64,000 bases of DNA from Pedobacter chinensis (GCF_003339865.1 NZ_QPKV01000003.1:1-64000), one strand, 5' to 3'. Numbered from the stretch's first letter, positions 26,097 through 34,242 are shown. The notes: generated by a model not told the origin, from the sequence alone. Program-made: numbers and translations.

Positions 26097-26972
26097 ATGG
26101 AGAGTTTATTTATTAAGGGAACATGCATGGCTACTAGGGAAATGTATTATGACGACCCGACCTGCCTGGGATCCTATCTTTTATGTGCTATGGAAAGTTG
26201 GGTGAGACAAAATTTTGAAAATACTGGCGAATTCAAAACCGATTATCCCAACGAGATTAAAAAGAAATATGGAGAAGTTCGGGTAGCCAACGACGCGTTT
26301 CAAAACGACATTCATAATTTAAGTATCAGCTATCATCAGATGAAGCATGTTCTGGCTCAAGACCAAAGTCATGTAGAATCCGGGCTAAAAACATTGTATC
26401 TGGGTAATCTGGTAGAGCATTACATGACTAATGTCCGCTCGATTTATGATCAGATGGCCGTTTTTGCAAGAACGGTGGTTGATCACCAACATCTCCCATT
26501 AAGGAATGTCAGTCAGGACTCACTGAATAAACTGATCACATTCCTAAAAAACAATGAAGAAAGGGCAACTGAAATATTTTCAGCGCCGATGGTAAAACAG
26601 ATACTGTCAATGGAAACATCGCTTGAGACAGTAAAAATCATTCGGGATGCAATTATCCATGATGGGAAGGAACCGGTCATTACCCTATCTTCCGGGATTG
26701 CACATATCAGGATCAACAAGCACATGTATAACCGAGAGGAAAGTTTGCTTCCAGATCTATTAAACCTTGGCGTGCCTGATTATCCACTATTTCCGTATCT
26801 GCATAAAATCACCTCAGTTCTTTTTATGGATATACACCACCTGGGTGAACAGATACTGAACTGCTTTTTTATCAAGGATGAAAAATTTCCTTTTGAATTC
26901 ATCACATTGATTGGCGTGTGCATGCCAGATTTCGTCTCTTTTTTAAACGGTGATCAGCAGAAAAAGGAATAA
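26097..26972 (+). CDS. HEPN-like protein with an RxxxxH motif
   Basis: The 291-residue protein is helical. It holds VKIIRDAIIHDGKEP (R183 and H188), the R-x4-H signature of HEPN domains, which in many defence and toxin systems form a metal-independent RNase site. Upstream helices (YLGNLVEHYMTNVRSIYDQMAVFARTVV) fit the four-helix bundle of Cthe_2314-like HEPN proteins. It lies 12 nt after an unknown gene, a common two-gene toxin-antitoxin or defence layout. Start 26097 is used; M-A-T-R-E-M at 26127 is an alternative. Activity is inferred from the motif. Confidence 0.6.
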   Translation: MESLFIKGTCMATREMYYDDPTCLGSYLLCAMESWVRQNFENTGEFKTDYPNEIKKKYGEVRVANDAFQNDIHNLSISYHQMKHVLAQDQSHVESGLKTLYLGNLVEHYMTNVRSIYDQMAVFARTVVDHQHLPLRNVSQDSLNKLITFLKNNEERATEIFSAPMVKQILSMETSLETVKIIRDAIIHDGKEPVITLSSGIAHIRINKHMYNREESLLPDLLNLGVPDYPLFPYLHKITSVLFMDIHHLGEQILNCFFIKDEKFPFEFITLIGVCMPDFVSFLNGDQQKKE

Positions 26973-27041
26973 TTCGGCGGTTTACAGCAGGTAATATCAA
27001 TAAACCCGAAATATTTAACTCAATAAGCTCGTGCATGCCGT

Positions 27042-30008
27042 CTATATCTTTATACCTTCCCCTGAATCGGGGAACAAGCTAACGTCCTTCCCGTCTTCAA
27101 AAAATTGGAACCGGTCTCTTAAAAAATCTCTGATAAGCTGCATTTCCGGACGCCAGGATTTACTCTCCAGGCCAAAAGCATGCAAAACGGCCAATGGAAC
27201 CATATTTTCCAATTCAATCCTCAGCTGTTTAAGCGTTAAAACATTTCGATTGATTTCTTGATACCATTCGCTTTCGTCTTTATTAAACAGTTCCAAATGG
27301 CGCTTACGCAATTCGTCTGTTCTTTTGGAATTGAAGTTTTTGTGGTGCTGAACCTTATGATTGACTACCGCATGCCCCAGCGCATGCAAAATCTGCCAGT
27401 CTAACCAACCGTCGGCGCGTAGTTCATTGATCATCTCCATAAACCATCGCTGAGTTGTTAATATCGGCAAGGAAACTGAAAGTACTAGTTTCAATTTTTC
27501 AATTCTGATTTGAATTCTTTCCTGCGCATCAACAGGATCATAAAGTGAAGAAATCCCTCTTCGGGCGGGGAAATTGGCATTTTCCTCCATGTCTTTCGCG
27601 CTGGCATCAAAAGGAGTCCAAACCCCTACCATCCGGTTTGGTTCATACCAGTTATGGTCATAAAATTCCCCATATATGGTTTCATAGGATTGGCCAAAGC
27701 TTACCTTGGAAACAACATCCTGATCTTTCAAAAGTGGCGCGATCAGCGGTTCATAATTCTTTTTGTTCAGCATCGAACGCTGATACAACAAGCCCTGAGC
27801 AAATACAATCTGGTCAAAGATATACCGGTGTCTGTCAGCAGAAGTCTTTCCCGAGAAGGAAGACAATTTAACCAGCATGGCCATTTCCTCTTCAATTTCC
27901 ACCTCTTGAATATCGTACTTTCCTGACTGAACACGTTCCAGGTGAATTCGGGCCCTTCCGAGTAAAAGATGCAGATCACTTGCCGAGAGCTCTGCAAGCA
28001 AAATTTGAAACGTACTGATAAATTCTTCAGCAATCGCAGTGGTGGCAAAATCATTTCGAAAAGTAAAATACCAATCGCAGCCACAGGCATTAAATAAAAC
28101 TTCATGATAAACGCCCAGGTCACTAAAAGGTGAACCTGTTAAACTTTTGTCCAGTTTTTCTCTGAGTTTCGCATCATCAAGGTTTTCTTTCAGATGATCC
28201 CGACAATCCTGAATATGACTTTTTAATCCAAAAACATTTTGGATTGTCTCTTCCAAGATTGGCATAGCCTGGGGAATATATCTTCTGGAACACTCGAAAA
28301 TAGTTGCAGGATAAAACAGGAGTCGTTTACTGTCTCCATTCTCATAAAGGTCAAAATCCTTGGTAACCATATTATGGGTGCCTAAAAGCATCGGCACCAA
28401 TCGCAGGTAAGACAACCAGGAACCTCGCTGGTAATCACAGTCAAGCGCCATAGCAATACCTAAGGCTACTTTATCTGTAATCGACGTATTCCTGGTCTTG
28501 TATGCCATATAAGCAGCTACCAATGCATAGTATTTCGCTGCAAGCAGCAGCCCCGTCTGATGATAAACGCCTGACAACGACAAGCAGGTCGCGATCATTC
28601 CCTCTTCTGTGTCCTTATTGAACCATTTAAGTTTTAGTTCATGAAGAAGTTTAAGGGCCTTCACATAATCACCAGATTTCAGATAGATCATCGCCCGATC
28701 CCTTAATTTTCCACCTGCAACAGCCATCCCACCCTTTTTCAAATATACATCATCCACATCAGCTGTAATTTCTTCGAGATCTTCAATAGGAACGGGGAGG
28801 GGTAAAAAAATACGGATATATTCGTTTAAACGGTCACTCAACTTACTGATCGGAAAAAAATGTGTTTCCTCCAGACATTCCAATAATTCATCCAAGCCGT
28901 CAATAAAATCGCTGTAGTTTTTGACCATATCTTTCCCAAATCTTCTGTCATGGAGCGTAAAGTTGGCCCGGATCTCGATTAGCATTGCTTTATTGTCCGG
29001 ATGGTGAGCCTTGCTAATCAGCAAGCACAGTAAGCTGTCCATTCTATCAGTTACCTGATTCAGAAAATCCGTTGACAATTTATGGCGGCCAAACGGAACA
29101 GAGTTATTGCAGAAGGAAAGTAAAATCTGTGCATCTTCTAAATCCGGTGTAGCCAGGTGGTTTTCGAAATCACTGAAATACTTTTCTATATTTTCTTCTT
29201 GCCCCTCTACAAAGTCAAGGCCGACCAAGGAGGCGACGAATTTCTCATAGATCGCCTTTCTGACCAACTGAGAAGACAAAGAAGGATTGGAAATGACCTC
29301 ATCCAGCTTTGAGAACCAGAAAGTCAGATCACTTTTCAACGTCTCCTTTTTATAGATATGTCGGATAGCGCTTTTAACCTCTTCAAATTCCTGGAAGGTA
29401 GTCATCGGGCTTTTGCGTTCCTGATACTCCTTCTTCAGCTTTTCATACCAGTTCTCCTGGCTGCGTTCCGGGAAAAACTCTGAAGGTACCTTTAGAAACT
29501 GCGATGCAATCCAAAAAAGATCCGGATCACACAGTTGTAAGGCAAGTGCCTGGGCATCGATGATCTCCAGACGGATGGCAAATTCTTTCTTGACATAATC
29601 CTGCACCTTATGGCGTGCCGCGACCGGGATATCTTGACTACTGAAAAAATAAACCCTTTCCACCTTAACCCCACTGCCGGTAATGACACGCACATCGCTC
29701 GCAATTTTTCCGTTCTTCTTAGTTGGGTCTTTCTGAAGGGAACAGGCAAATGCAACAGAGCCTGTGGAATCCGCCGCTAGAAAACTGGAATGGCTGATTT
29801 CACTTTGAGCCAGGTAAGTGTGGAAAGTCTCAAAGTCCCTGCCCTGATCACCACCCGCCTGCACCGGCCCGGTTGCCGGAAGTATATTCCGGTGAATCCT
29901 TAATCTGGCATAATACAGGCAGATCCTTTCAAATTCAGCTGATCCATTTGTAGAGGATAGCTGTTCAATGGTATACCTGATGTATTGCTGAAGATCGTTT
30001 AAATTCAT
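27042..30008 (-). CDS. Large protein with a PD-(D/E)XK-like N-terminus and long helical body
   Basis: The 988-residue protein starts with a restriction-endonuclease-like fold: E27 in EFERIC, D54/D58 in GGDQGRDFE, and a Q-x-K-like strand VAFACSLQKD (Q92, K93). Such units occur at the front of many antiphage effectors (Mrr-like). The remaining 800 residues are helical with TPR-like stretches (GDYVKALKLLHELKLKWF, GVYHQTGLLLAAKYYALVAAYMA). A late segment LHALGHAVVNHKVQHH is histidine-rich but does not form a clear metalloprotease motif. It stands alone, convergent with the HEPN-like gene, with its own promoter. A single-gene nuclease defence role is inferred; I do not know a named family for the whole protein. 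Confidence 0.6.
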   Translation of the reverse strand: MNLNDLQQYIRYTIEQLSSTNGSAEFERICLYYARLRIHRNILPATGPVQAGGDQGRDFETFHTYLAQSEISHSSFLAADSTGSVAFACSLQKDPTKKNGKIASDVRVITGSGVKVERVYFFSSQDIPVAARHKVQDYVKKEFAIRLEIIDAQALALQLCDPDLFWIASQFLKVPSEFFPERSQENWYEKLKKEYQERKSPMTTFQEFEEVKSAIRHIYKKETLKSDLTFWFSKLDEVISNPSLSSQLVRKAIYEKFVASLVGLDFVEGQEENIEKYFSDFENHLATPDLEDAQILLSFCNNSVPFGRHKLSTDFLNQVTDRMDSLLCLLISKAHHPDNKAMLIEIRANFTLHDRRFGKDMVKNYSDFIDGLDELLECLEETHFFPISKLSDRLNEYIRIFLPLPVPIEDLEEITADVDDVYLKKGGMAVAGGKLRDRAMIYLKSGDYVKALKLLHELKLKWFNKDTEEGMIATCLSLSGVYHQTGLLLAAKYYALVAAYMAYKTRNTSITDKVALGIAMALDCDYQRGSWLSYLRLVPMLLGTHNMVTKDFDLYENGDSKRLLFYPATIFECSRRYIPQAMPILEETIQNVFGLKSHIQDCRDHLKENLDDAKLREKLDKSLTGSPFSDLGVYHEVLFNACGCDWYFTFRNDFATTAIAEEFISTFQILLAELSASDLHLLLGRARIHLERVQSGKYDIQEVEIEEEMAMLVKLSSFSGKTSADRHRYIFDQIVFAQGLLYQRSMLNKKNYEPLIAPLLKDQDVVSKVSFGQSYETIYGEFYDHNWYEPNRMVGVWTPFDASAKDMEENANFPARRGISSLYDPVDAQERIQIRIEKLKLVLSVSLPILTTQRWFMEMINELRADGWLDWQILHALGHAVVNHKVQHHKNFNSKRTDELRKRHLELFNKDESEWYQEINRNVLTLKQLRIELENMVPLAVLHAFGLESKSWRPEMQLIRDFLRDRFQFFEDGKDVSLFPDSGEGIKI

Positions 30009-30029
30009 GAGCAGAAAAACTTAAATACG

Positions 30030-30063
30030 CAAACTTATAAATATACTCAGTATATAAAACAAA
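30030..30063 (-). promoter_or_regulatory. Promoter with embedded palindrome upstream of the 988-residue protein
   Basis: On the minus strand TTTG (30063-30060) and TAAGTTTG (30037-30030) fit the Bacteroidota -33/-7 boxes with 22 nt between them. The spacer holds a palindrome ATATACT-C-AGTATAT at 30041-30055, a candidate operator. The spacing is slightly longer than usual. The start codon is at 30008. Confidence 0.5.
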
Positions 30064-30120
30064 AAGCACATAATTTCATTTGGTCTAATTTTGCATGAAT
30101 ATCAAAGTTTTCCTTCGCAT

Positions 30121-31071
30121 TTATTTCAAAGGGATATCTTTAGCATCAACATAGTTCCATGAATTGGCGGTTATATTTGTGTTTTGCATTACCTGCTCAT
30201 CCAACAGGAACGTTTTATCGTCAAATTGTTTGGTCTGAAAGATTGCAGCCTTGATCAGTTTCAGATCCTCTTGTTCAACGAGTTCAGGCCTTAGTACCAT
30301 GTTATATCCCGATAGTGGTGGGTCAGTCTGCAATCCTTTTACACTATGATAAAAAATGCCGTCTACAGGCATCATTTTCTTTGATTCTATCTCCTCTAAA
30401 TTACCCCATCCAGGCTGTGGGGCAAACTGGTCGTCGAATAAGAAATTGCTATAACAGGCCGTTAGCCAATATTTTAGGTGACTAACTTTATTTATAGGTG
30501 TTTCAAAAGACAGGTTAATAAATTCGAAGAAGTCGACGACATACTGTTCCTTTGCGAACTGGCCGTATCTTGCCTTCAGCTCGCTTAAGTGTTCTTCTGA
30601 GTCAGCGTGGGCAAAGGATCCAAATCTTAAGTCCGCTACATATAGATCTCGAGTAATCTCCCAAACACCGACCTCCAGCCTCTCGCTTTCCTTAGTAAAT
30701 TTTACATTAGGGTCTTCACCCGCAGAAATAAAATACGAACACTCTACAATTGATAGCATCCTGTCAGTGGAGCAGTAAAAATGACTTTGCTGAGGTTCGC
30801 TGCATCGGTTAAAAAAAGGATAATCAATTGATTCTGGTCTATAGCTAAGATATTTCTTTCGTCCTACAGAAATATCTATCCTTGATACCGGGACTGTTCG
30901 GAATAAATAATGGCCTTTAGGTATTTTGTTTACGATGACTGGTATTTTTACAAAAAGGTCATGGTACAACGTTGTTTTGAGGCTGTCATAATCCTCTTGA
31001 GAATGGGGCATTCTGCTTTTGATGATCTCTAATATTTCATACGGCGTTGGCTTTTGCATCTTGGACGTCAT
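30121..31071 (-). CDS. RES-domain-like protein (possible NAD+-consuming toxin)
   Basis: The 316-residue protein shows the RES order of motifs: GHYLFRTV (R58), then FNRCSEPQQSHFYCSTDRMLSIVEC (R89, Y99, E110 matching the 'R.N..g.g.lY.a.....a..E' pattern), and a C-terminal DGIFYHSVKG...GYNMVL. RES toxins degrade NAD+ and usually have a neighbouring antitoxin with an Xre-like domain; none is seen here. Similar RES-like genes also occur alone in defence islands. The gene is divergent from the graspetide-type cluster (162 nt between starts). The overall length exceeds typical RES toxins (about 150-250), so an extra N-terminal domain is present. Assignment is by eye. Confidence 0.5.
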   Translation of the reverse strand: MTSKMQKPTPYEILEIIKSRMPHSQEDYDSLKTTLYHDLFVKIPVIVNKIPKGHYLFRTVPVSRIDISVGRKKYLSYRPESIDYPFFNRCSEPQQSHFYCSTDRMLSIVECSYFISAGEDPNVKFTKESERLEVGVWEITRDLYVADLRFGSFAHADSEEHLSELKARYGQFAKEQYVVDFFEFINLSFETPINKVSHLKYWLTACYSNFLFDDQFAPQPGWGNLEEIESKKMMPVDGIFYHSVKGLQTDPPLSGYNMVLRPELVEQEDLKLIKAAIFQTKQFDDKTFLLDEQVMQNTNITANSWNYVDAKDIPLK

Positions 31072-31232
31072 TAACTTGAATAAAGGTAATGATTAAAGGA
31101 CTTCATGTTTTCAATGATCAAACAAAATAACAGTCAACTATTTATCTAGCTAAGAGGCCTTAATCATCCAATGCCCACCATTAGGTTAGTAGGATAATTT
31201 TCTTTAAATTTACAATAACCAAACTTAACTGC

Positions 31233-31562
31233 ATGAGACCATTAATCCTTGACTATAAGCTTTCTCGTATTGATGATGGAGAGCGAGCATCCTATAAGTA
31301 TGATCCAATCACATCCTTAAACATGATCGATATAAATGGGGTCAGTAAACCATTTATTCAGACCAGAAATAGTGATATCGAACTTGAAACTAAGACTAAA
31401 GTCAATCAGGAACAGGATGATGATAATTTTCGATTAGAATTATCGACCAAGACATTTACGAAGACTGAACGGGACGATGAAGGGTTTAATCTTTTGGAAA
31501 TGGAGACAAAGACTTTAAAAACCCAAGAGCGAGATGACGAACATTTTGGTACTTACCAATAA
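31233..31562 (+). CDS. Graspetide-type (omega-ester/amide) RiPP precursor with three tandem cores
   Basis: The 109-residue peptide has a leader (1-49) with ILDYKLSRI and YDPITSLNMIDINGVSKPFI, a layout seen in Bacteroidota ATP-grasp peptides. Then come three 17-residue units: E50-F66, E69-F85 and E89-F105. Each fits E-[LM]-x-T-K-T-x(4)-E-[QR]-D-D-[DE]-x-F. Threonines and the lysine can form ester or amide links to the Glu/Asp side chains, as known for microviridin-type peptides. There is no signal peptide or double-glycine processing site. The adjacent gene encodes an ATP-grasp ligase that starts within the last core. Product structure is inferred; no exact named family is claimed. Confidence 0.8.
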   Translation: MRPLILDYKLSRIDDGERASYKYDPITSLNMIDINGVSKPFIQTRNSDIELETKTKVNQEQDDDNFRLELSTKTFTKTERDDEGFNLLEMETKTLKTQERDDEHFGTYQ

Positions 31563-32499
31563 GGGAGATATTACCAGTGATTTCATAGTCCAAAACTTAT
31601 CGGATTCAGGAGTCCCTTTTTATCGGCTAAATACAGATGAAATAGGCAATAGCATTCGGCTCTCATTTGATATAGTTAATAATGAATATTTGATCCATGA
31701 CGAAGGAAGAGATATAATAATTGACCTTCTTCAAATCAAATCTGTTTATTTTAGACGTCCGGAAATTTTGGTTCATTCAAAAGATGTGACTATTGGAGAG
31801 AAAAACTTCATCAAATCTGAACTTTCTTTTACGCTTGAAGCCATATACAAGATTTTGGGGAATGCCTTCTGGGTAAATACAGTTGATGCAATCAGAGCGG
31901 CAGAAAACAAAATATATCAATTGATGCTAGCTAAAGCAATTGGTTTCAGTATTCCGAACACCATTTTATCAAACCAGCCAAGTAGCGCCCTTTCATTTTT
32001 TTCAAAAAATAACAGTTCATGTATCATCAAACCGATTAAATCAGGATTGGTAAGTGGAGAAACTGAAGAAGGGGTGATATTCACAAGCAAACTTCACTTA
32101 GATGAAAACAATGTTACCCGAATTTTGAACTGTCCTGTATACCTCCAAAATCTCATCCCAAAAAACGCTGATCTACGGGTCACGTTAATTGGTGAGAAAC
32201 TTTTTTGTGCCATGATCCATTCTCAGGAAGAAGAAGAATCATCAGTTGATTGGCGTAAAGCTGGACATCCATTGAGGCATTCTGTCCATGAGCTTCCCAA
32301 AGAAATAACTGCCAAATGCTTTGAACTAGCAAAAAAATTAAACCTAAATTTTGCGGCGATAGATTTTATACTGGATCAGAAAAATAACTACATATTCCTT
32401 GAGATCAACCCCAATGGACAATGGGCATGGATTGAAAGGCAACTTAATTTTAAAATATCTGATGAAATCACTAATCTCCTTATTAAAAACGCGGCTTAA
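31534..32499 (+). CDS. ATP-grasp ligase of the MvdD-like graspetide group
   Basis: The 321-residue protein begins with a pre-ATP-grasp fold (ILVLTNKGDITSDFIVQNL, YRLNTDEI, VYFRRPE), followed by ATP-grasp signatures: AENKIYQLMLAKAIGFSIPNT, the ATP-binding lysine in CIIKPIKSG, DLRVTLIGEKLF, and the metal-binding ending NFAAIDFIL...FLEINPNGQW (about 286-296). The RRPE/ENPNGQW combination is characteristic of ligases that make side-chain ester or amide rings in peptides. Its ATG (31534) lies inside the Asp-Asp-Glu codons of the precursor's third core, overlapping the precursor by 29 nt, so the two are translationally coupled. Substrate: the precursor upstream. Confidence 0.85.
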   Translation: MTNILVLTNKGDITSDFIVQNLSDSGVPFYRLNTDEIGNSIRLSFDIVNNEYLIHDEGRDIIIDLLQIKSVYFRRPEILVHSKDVTIGEKNFIKSELSFTLEAIYKILGNAFWVNTVDAIRAAENKIYQLMLAKAIGFSIPNTILSNQPSSALSFFSKNNSSCIIKPIKSGLVSGETEEGVIFTSKLHLDENNVTRILNCPVYLQNLIPKNADLRVTLIGEKLFCAMIHSQEEEESSVDWRKAGHPLRHSVHELPKEITAKCFELAKKLNLNFAAIDFILDQKNNYIFLEINPNGQWAWIERQLNFKISDEITNLLIKNAA

Positions 32500-33097
32500 T
32501 AATATTAGGGAATTCTTCTGGCCATTACTAGAAATAGAAAAGCCTTCCCCAACCGCTATAGAACCACCTTCATTTAAACTGCAAGTTGATGAGGAGAATC
32601 TGGATCAGTTCCTAGTATTAGTCAACAAAATCAATGACGCAGAAGAGGATCGTCGTAAAGGAATTGAATCTAAGGCGGCATTATTTATCAGCACCATCAG
32701 TGTGGCTACTTCAATAGTTGTGGCAGCAAACTCTATGGTTATTTCTAATTCAACATTTGGATTCCATGTTATGATCTCGGTTTTTATAGCATTTATACTA
32801 TCCATTTACGCCGTCCGCACTGTCTGGTTTGCCGTTAAAGCGCTTGAGCGGGGTAATTACTCTGTTCTGGGGTTAAAGGAAATCAACTTCAAGGGATCAA
32901 AGTTTAATTTTCAAAAGCACTTGGTAAGTTGCCTTGTAAACAATAAAAAATACAATCAATCAACAATCAATTTAAAGGCTGACATGATGATGATGGCTCA
33001 AGAGTATTACAAAAGAGCGATTATTATGATCTCTATTTTTTCTTTGCACGTACTGATACAGTGTACATTAAAATACTTTGCTAATTATATACAATAA
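32462..33097 (+). CDS. Three-helix membrane protein of the graspetide-type cluster
   Basis: The 211-residue protein (start M-K-S-L-I-S at 32462, overlapping the ligase end by 38 nt) has a cytoplasmic-looking N-terminus and three membrane helices: ALFISTISVATSIVVAANSMV, HVMISVFIAFILSIYAVRTVW, and IIMISIFSLHVLIQCTLKYF. The sequence DRRKGIESKAALFIS before the first helix recalls the 'KA' region of Pycsar-type or SLATT-type membrane effectors. It could be an effector, an exporter part or an immunity protein. There is no ABC transporter or protease in the cluster. The function remains open; the overlap with the ligase shows that it is expressed with it. Confidence 0.6.
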   Translation: MKSLISLLKTRLNNIREFFWPLLEIEKPSPTAIEPPSFKLQVDEENLDQFLVLVNKINDAEEDRRKGIESKAALFISTISVATSIVVAANSMVISNSTFGFHVMISVFIAFILSIYAVRTVWFAVKALERGNYSVLGLKEINFKGSKFNFQKHLVSCLVNNKKYNQSTINLKADMMMMAQEYYKRAIIMISIFSLHVLIQCTLKYFANYIQ

Positions 33098-33100
33098 AAT

Positions 33101-33751
33101 ATGGAGTTGCCCTTTCATGTATTCCGAGCTGACTACGAAGTTTTTAGACAGGCGCTAAATCAGCCCGAAACTGGAATGGGCTATCAAGAGGTTGCGATTT
33201 TCCCTCACTATTACAACCAAGTTTCAAGGATATTGTATTTGGTTAACACCACCTATTTATGGGAATTTGAGAACTTTAATAATCTGCCACTGTTCCTCAG
33301 CCTGGAAAATTTACAGCAAATTCCTTCCTATATAGGTTCAATTGACCATATCTCCATAGCAACGAATTCTAGATATGCAGTGTCTCCAGAGGCTGCCTTG
33401 CCACCTTATACCTACTATTCGAAACCAGGCGATGTCTTCATACGGCTATCCGCATTCAACAATGACAAACGGATATTGAGCGATGGAAGCGTTCTTGCAG
33501 GAACTTACGGAACTACATTGACCGACATGACAGTTACACCAAGTGGTTTGGCAGCAGTAGGACGCTATGCACTTCCCAATAGGCTTTCAGCATTTTATAG
33601 ATATCGTATTATCCCTCCTGTTGGAACTCCAATTCTTTTTGGCACTGTTACTCCAGACTATGGATTGTGTGGCGGTGGCGTAGAAGTATTTTTTCCGAAT
33701 GGCTGTCCGAAAGGCAGTGCGTTTTTATTTGATGAAATTCCTGATAAATAG
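33101..33751 (+). CDS. Protein resembling the TNT NAD+-glycohydrolase fold
   Basis: The 216-residue protein (3 nt after the membrane gene) has a C-terminal part like the tuberculosis necrotizing toxin domain: LSDGSVLAGTYG (127-137), TPSGLAAVGRYALPNRL (147-162), YRYRIIPPVGTPILFGTVTPDYG (166-188) and CGGGVEVFF (190-198). These correspond to 'lp.Gt..drYG', 'sP.G.pf..R.LP' and 'GGG.qy' of TNT. TNT hydrolyses NAD+. The glutamine that follows the glycines in CpnT is glutamate here, so activity is uncertain. The N-terminal 100 residues are unknown. No immunity (IFT-like) gene is seen. This link is my inference from pattern only. Confidence 0.5.
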   Translation: MELPFHVFRADYEVFRQALNQPETGMGYQEVAIFPHYYNQVSRILYLVNTTYLWEFENFNNLPLFLSLENLQQIPSYIGSIDHISIATNSRYAVSPEAALPPYTYYSKPGDVFIRLSAFNNDKRILSDGSVLAGTYGTTLTDMTVTPSGLAAVGRYALPNRLSAFYRYRIIPPVGTPILFGTVTPDYGLCGGGVEVFFPNGCPKGSAFLFDEIPDK

Positions 33752-34117
33752 TATTTAAAATGGCCTTTCTCAAAGAAAGAAAAACGTATATGACCTTAAC
33801 GCAACTTAAAGCCCTGCAAGAGCCATGGGTGAATTCTCCCTTTATTTGTCCAATCGCTGGTAGGTTACGCTTTTTTTCTCGTAAGGTGTCCTCAGGTACT
33901 ACACAGAAGCTGTTAACAAATTGTCTGAGATTGTAGCAGAAACCGTAGCGTGCATTAAATAGACGATACGGCCCAGACATAACCGTCCTAGTCGACTCTG
34001 TAGATATGTCGATCTATGTCACTCACGTCCGTCAGACGAATTCAAAAACTATTAGAATTCATACCGCCACCCGTTTGATGACCGAACAGGCTGGCAAATA
34101 ATTATTTAGCAGGGTTC
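33752..34117. other. Stretch before the right att region without a supported gene
   Basis: A minus-strand frame of 110 codons (33648-33980) overlaps the end of the TNT-like gene and looks poor in family-like sequence. A short plus frame around 34000-34100 ends AGK. Neither is supported. The region may be a degraded end of the element. Confidence 0.3.
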
Positions 34118-34152
34118 CAGTGAGTAATCTTCAACTTTTTATATACTCACTG
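34118..34152. repeat. Inverted repeat of the right att region, 9-bp arms with 17-nt spacer
   Basis: CAGTGAGTA-17 nt-TACTCACTG, the same design as 22651-22685 near the integrase. It lies 90 nt from the 16-bp direct repeat and about 110 nt from the tRNA. Candidate recombinase arm-binding site. Confidence 0.6.
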
Positions 34153-34207
34153 AATTGCTCACAAACAATATAGAAAACTAGGAAAATTTTAGATATGTGC
34201 TGAAAAT

Positions 34208-34242
34208 GAAAACGGCCTCAATGATATCATTAAGGCCGTTTT
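34208..34242. terminator. Strong bidirectional hairpin next to tRNA-Arg
   Basis: AAAACGGCCT...AGGCCGTTTT with an internal AATGATATCATT palindrome makes a long stem with A- and T-runs on both sides. It can stop the tRNA-Arg transcript (minus strand) and reading from the plus-strand cluster. Confidence 0.7.

Noticed and set aside
27330..27400. Histidine-rich ALGHAVVNHKVQHH in the 988-residue protein as a metalloprotease motif
   Set aside because: It lacks the glutamate of HExxH and no third ligand pattern is seen.
31380..31550. Repeat-rich acidic stretch as a simple low-complexity or coiled-coil protein
   Set aside because: The regular T-K-T/acidic units and the overlapping ATP-grasp ligase fit a peptide precursor much better.
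33648..33980. 110-codon minus-strand open frame before the right att region
   Set aside because: It overlaps the end of the TNT-like gene on the opposite strand and shows no family-like or repeated pattern.
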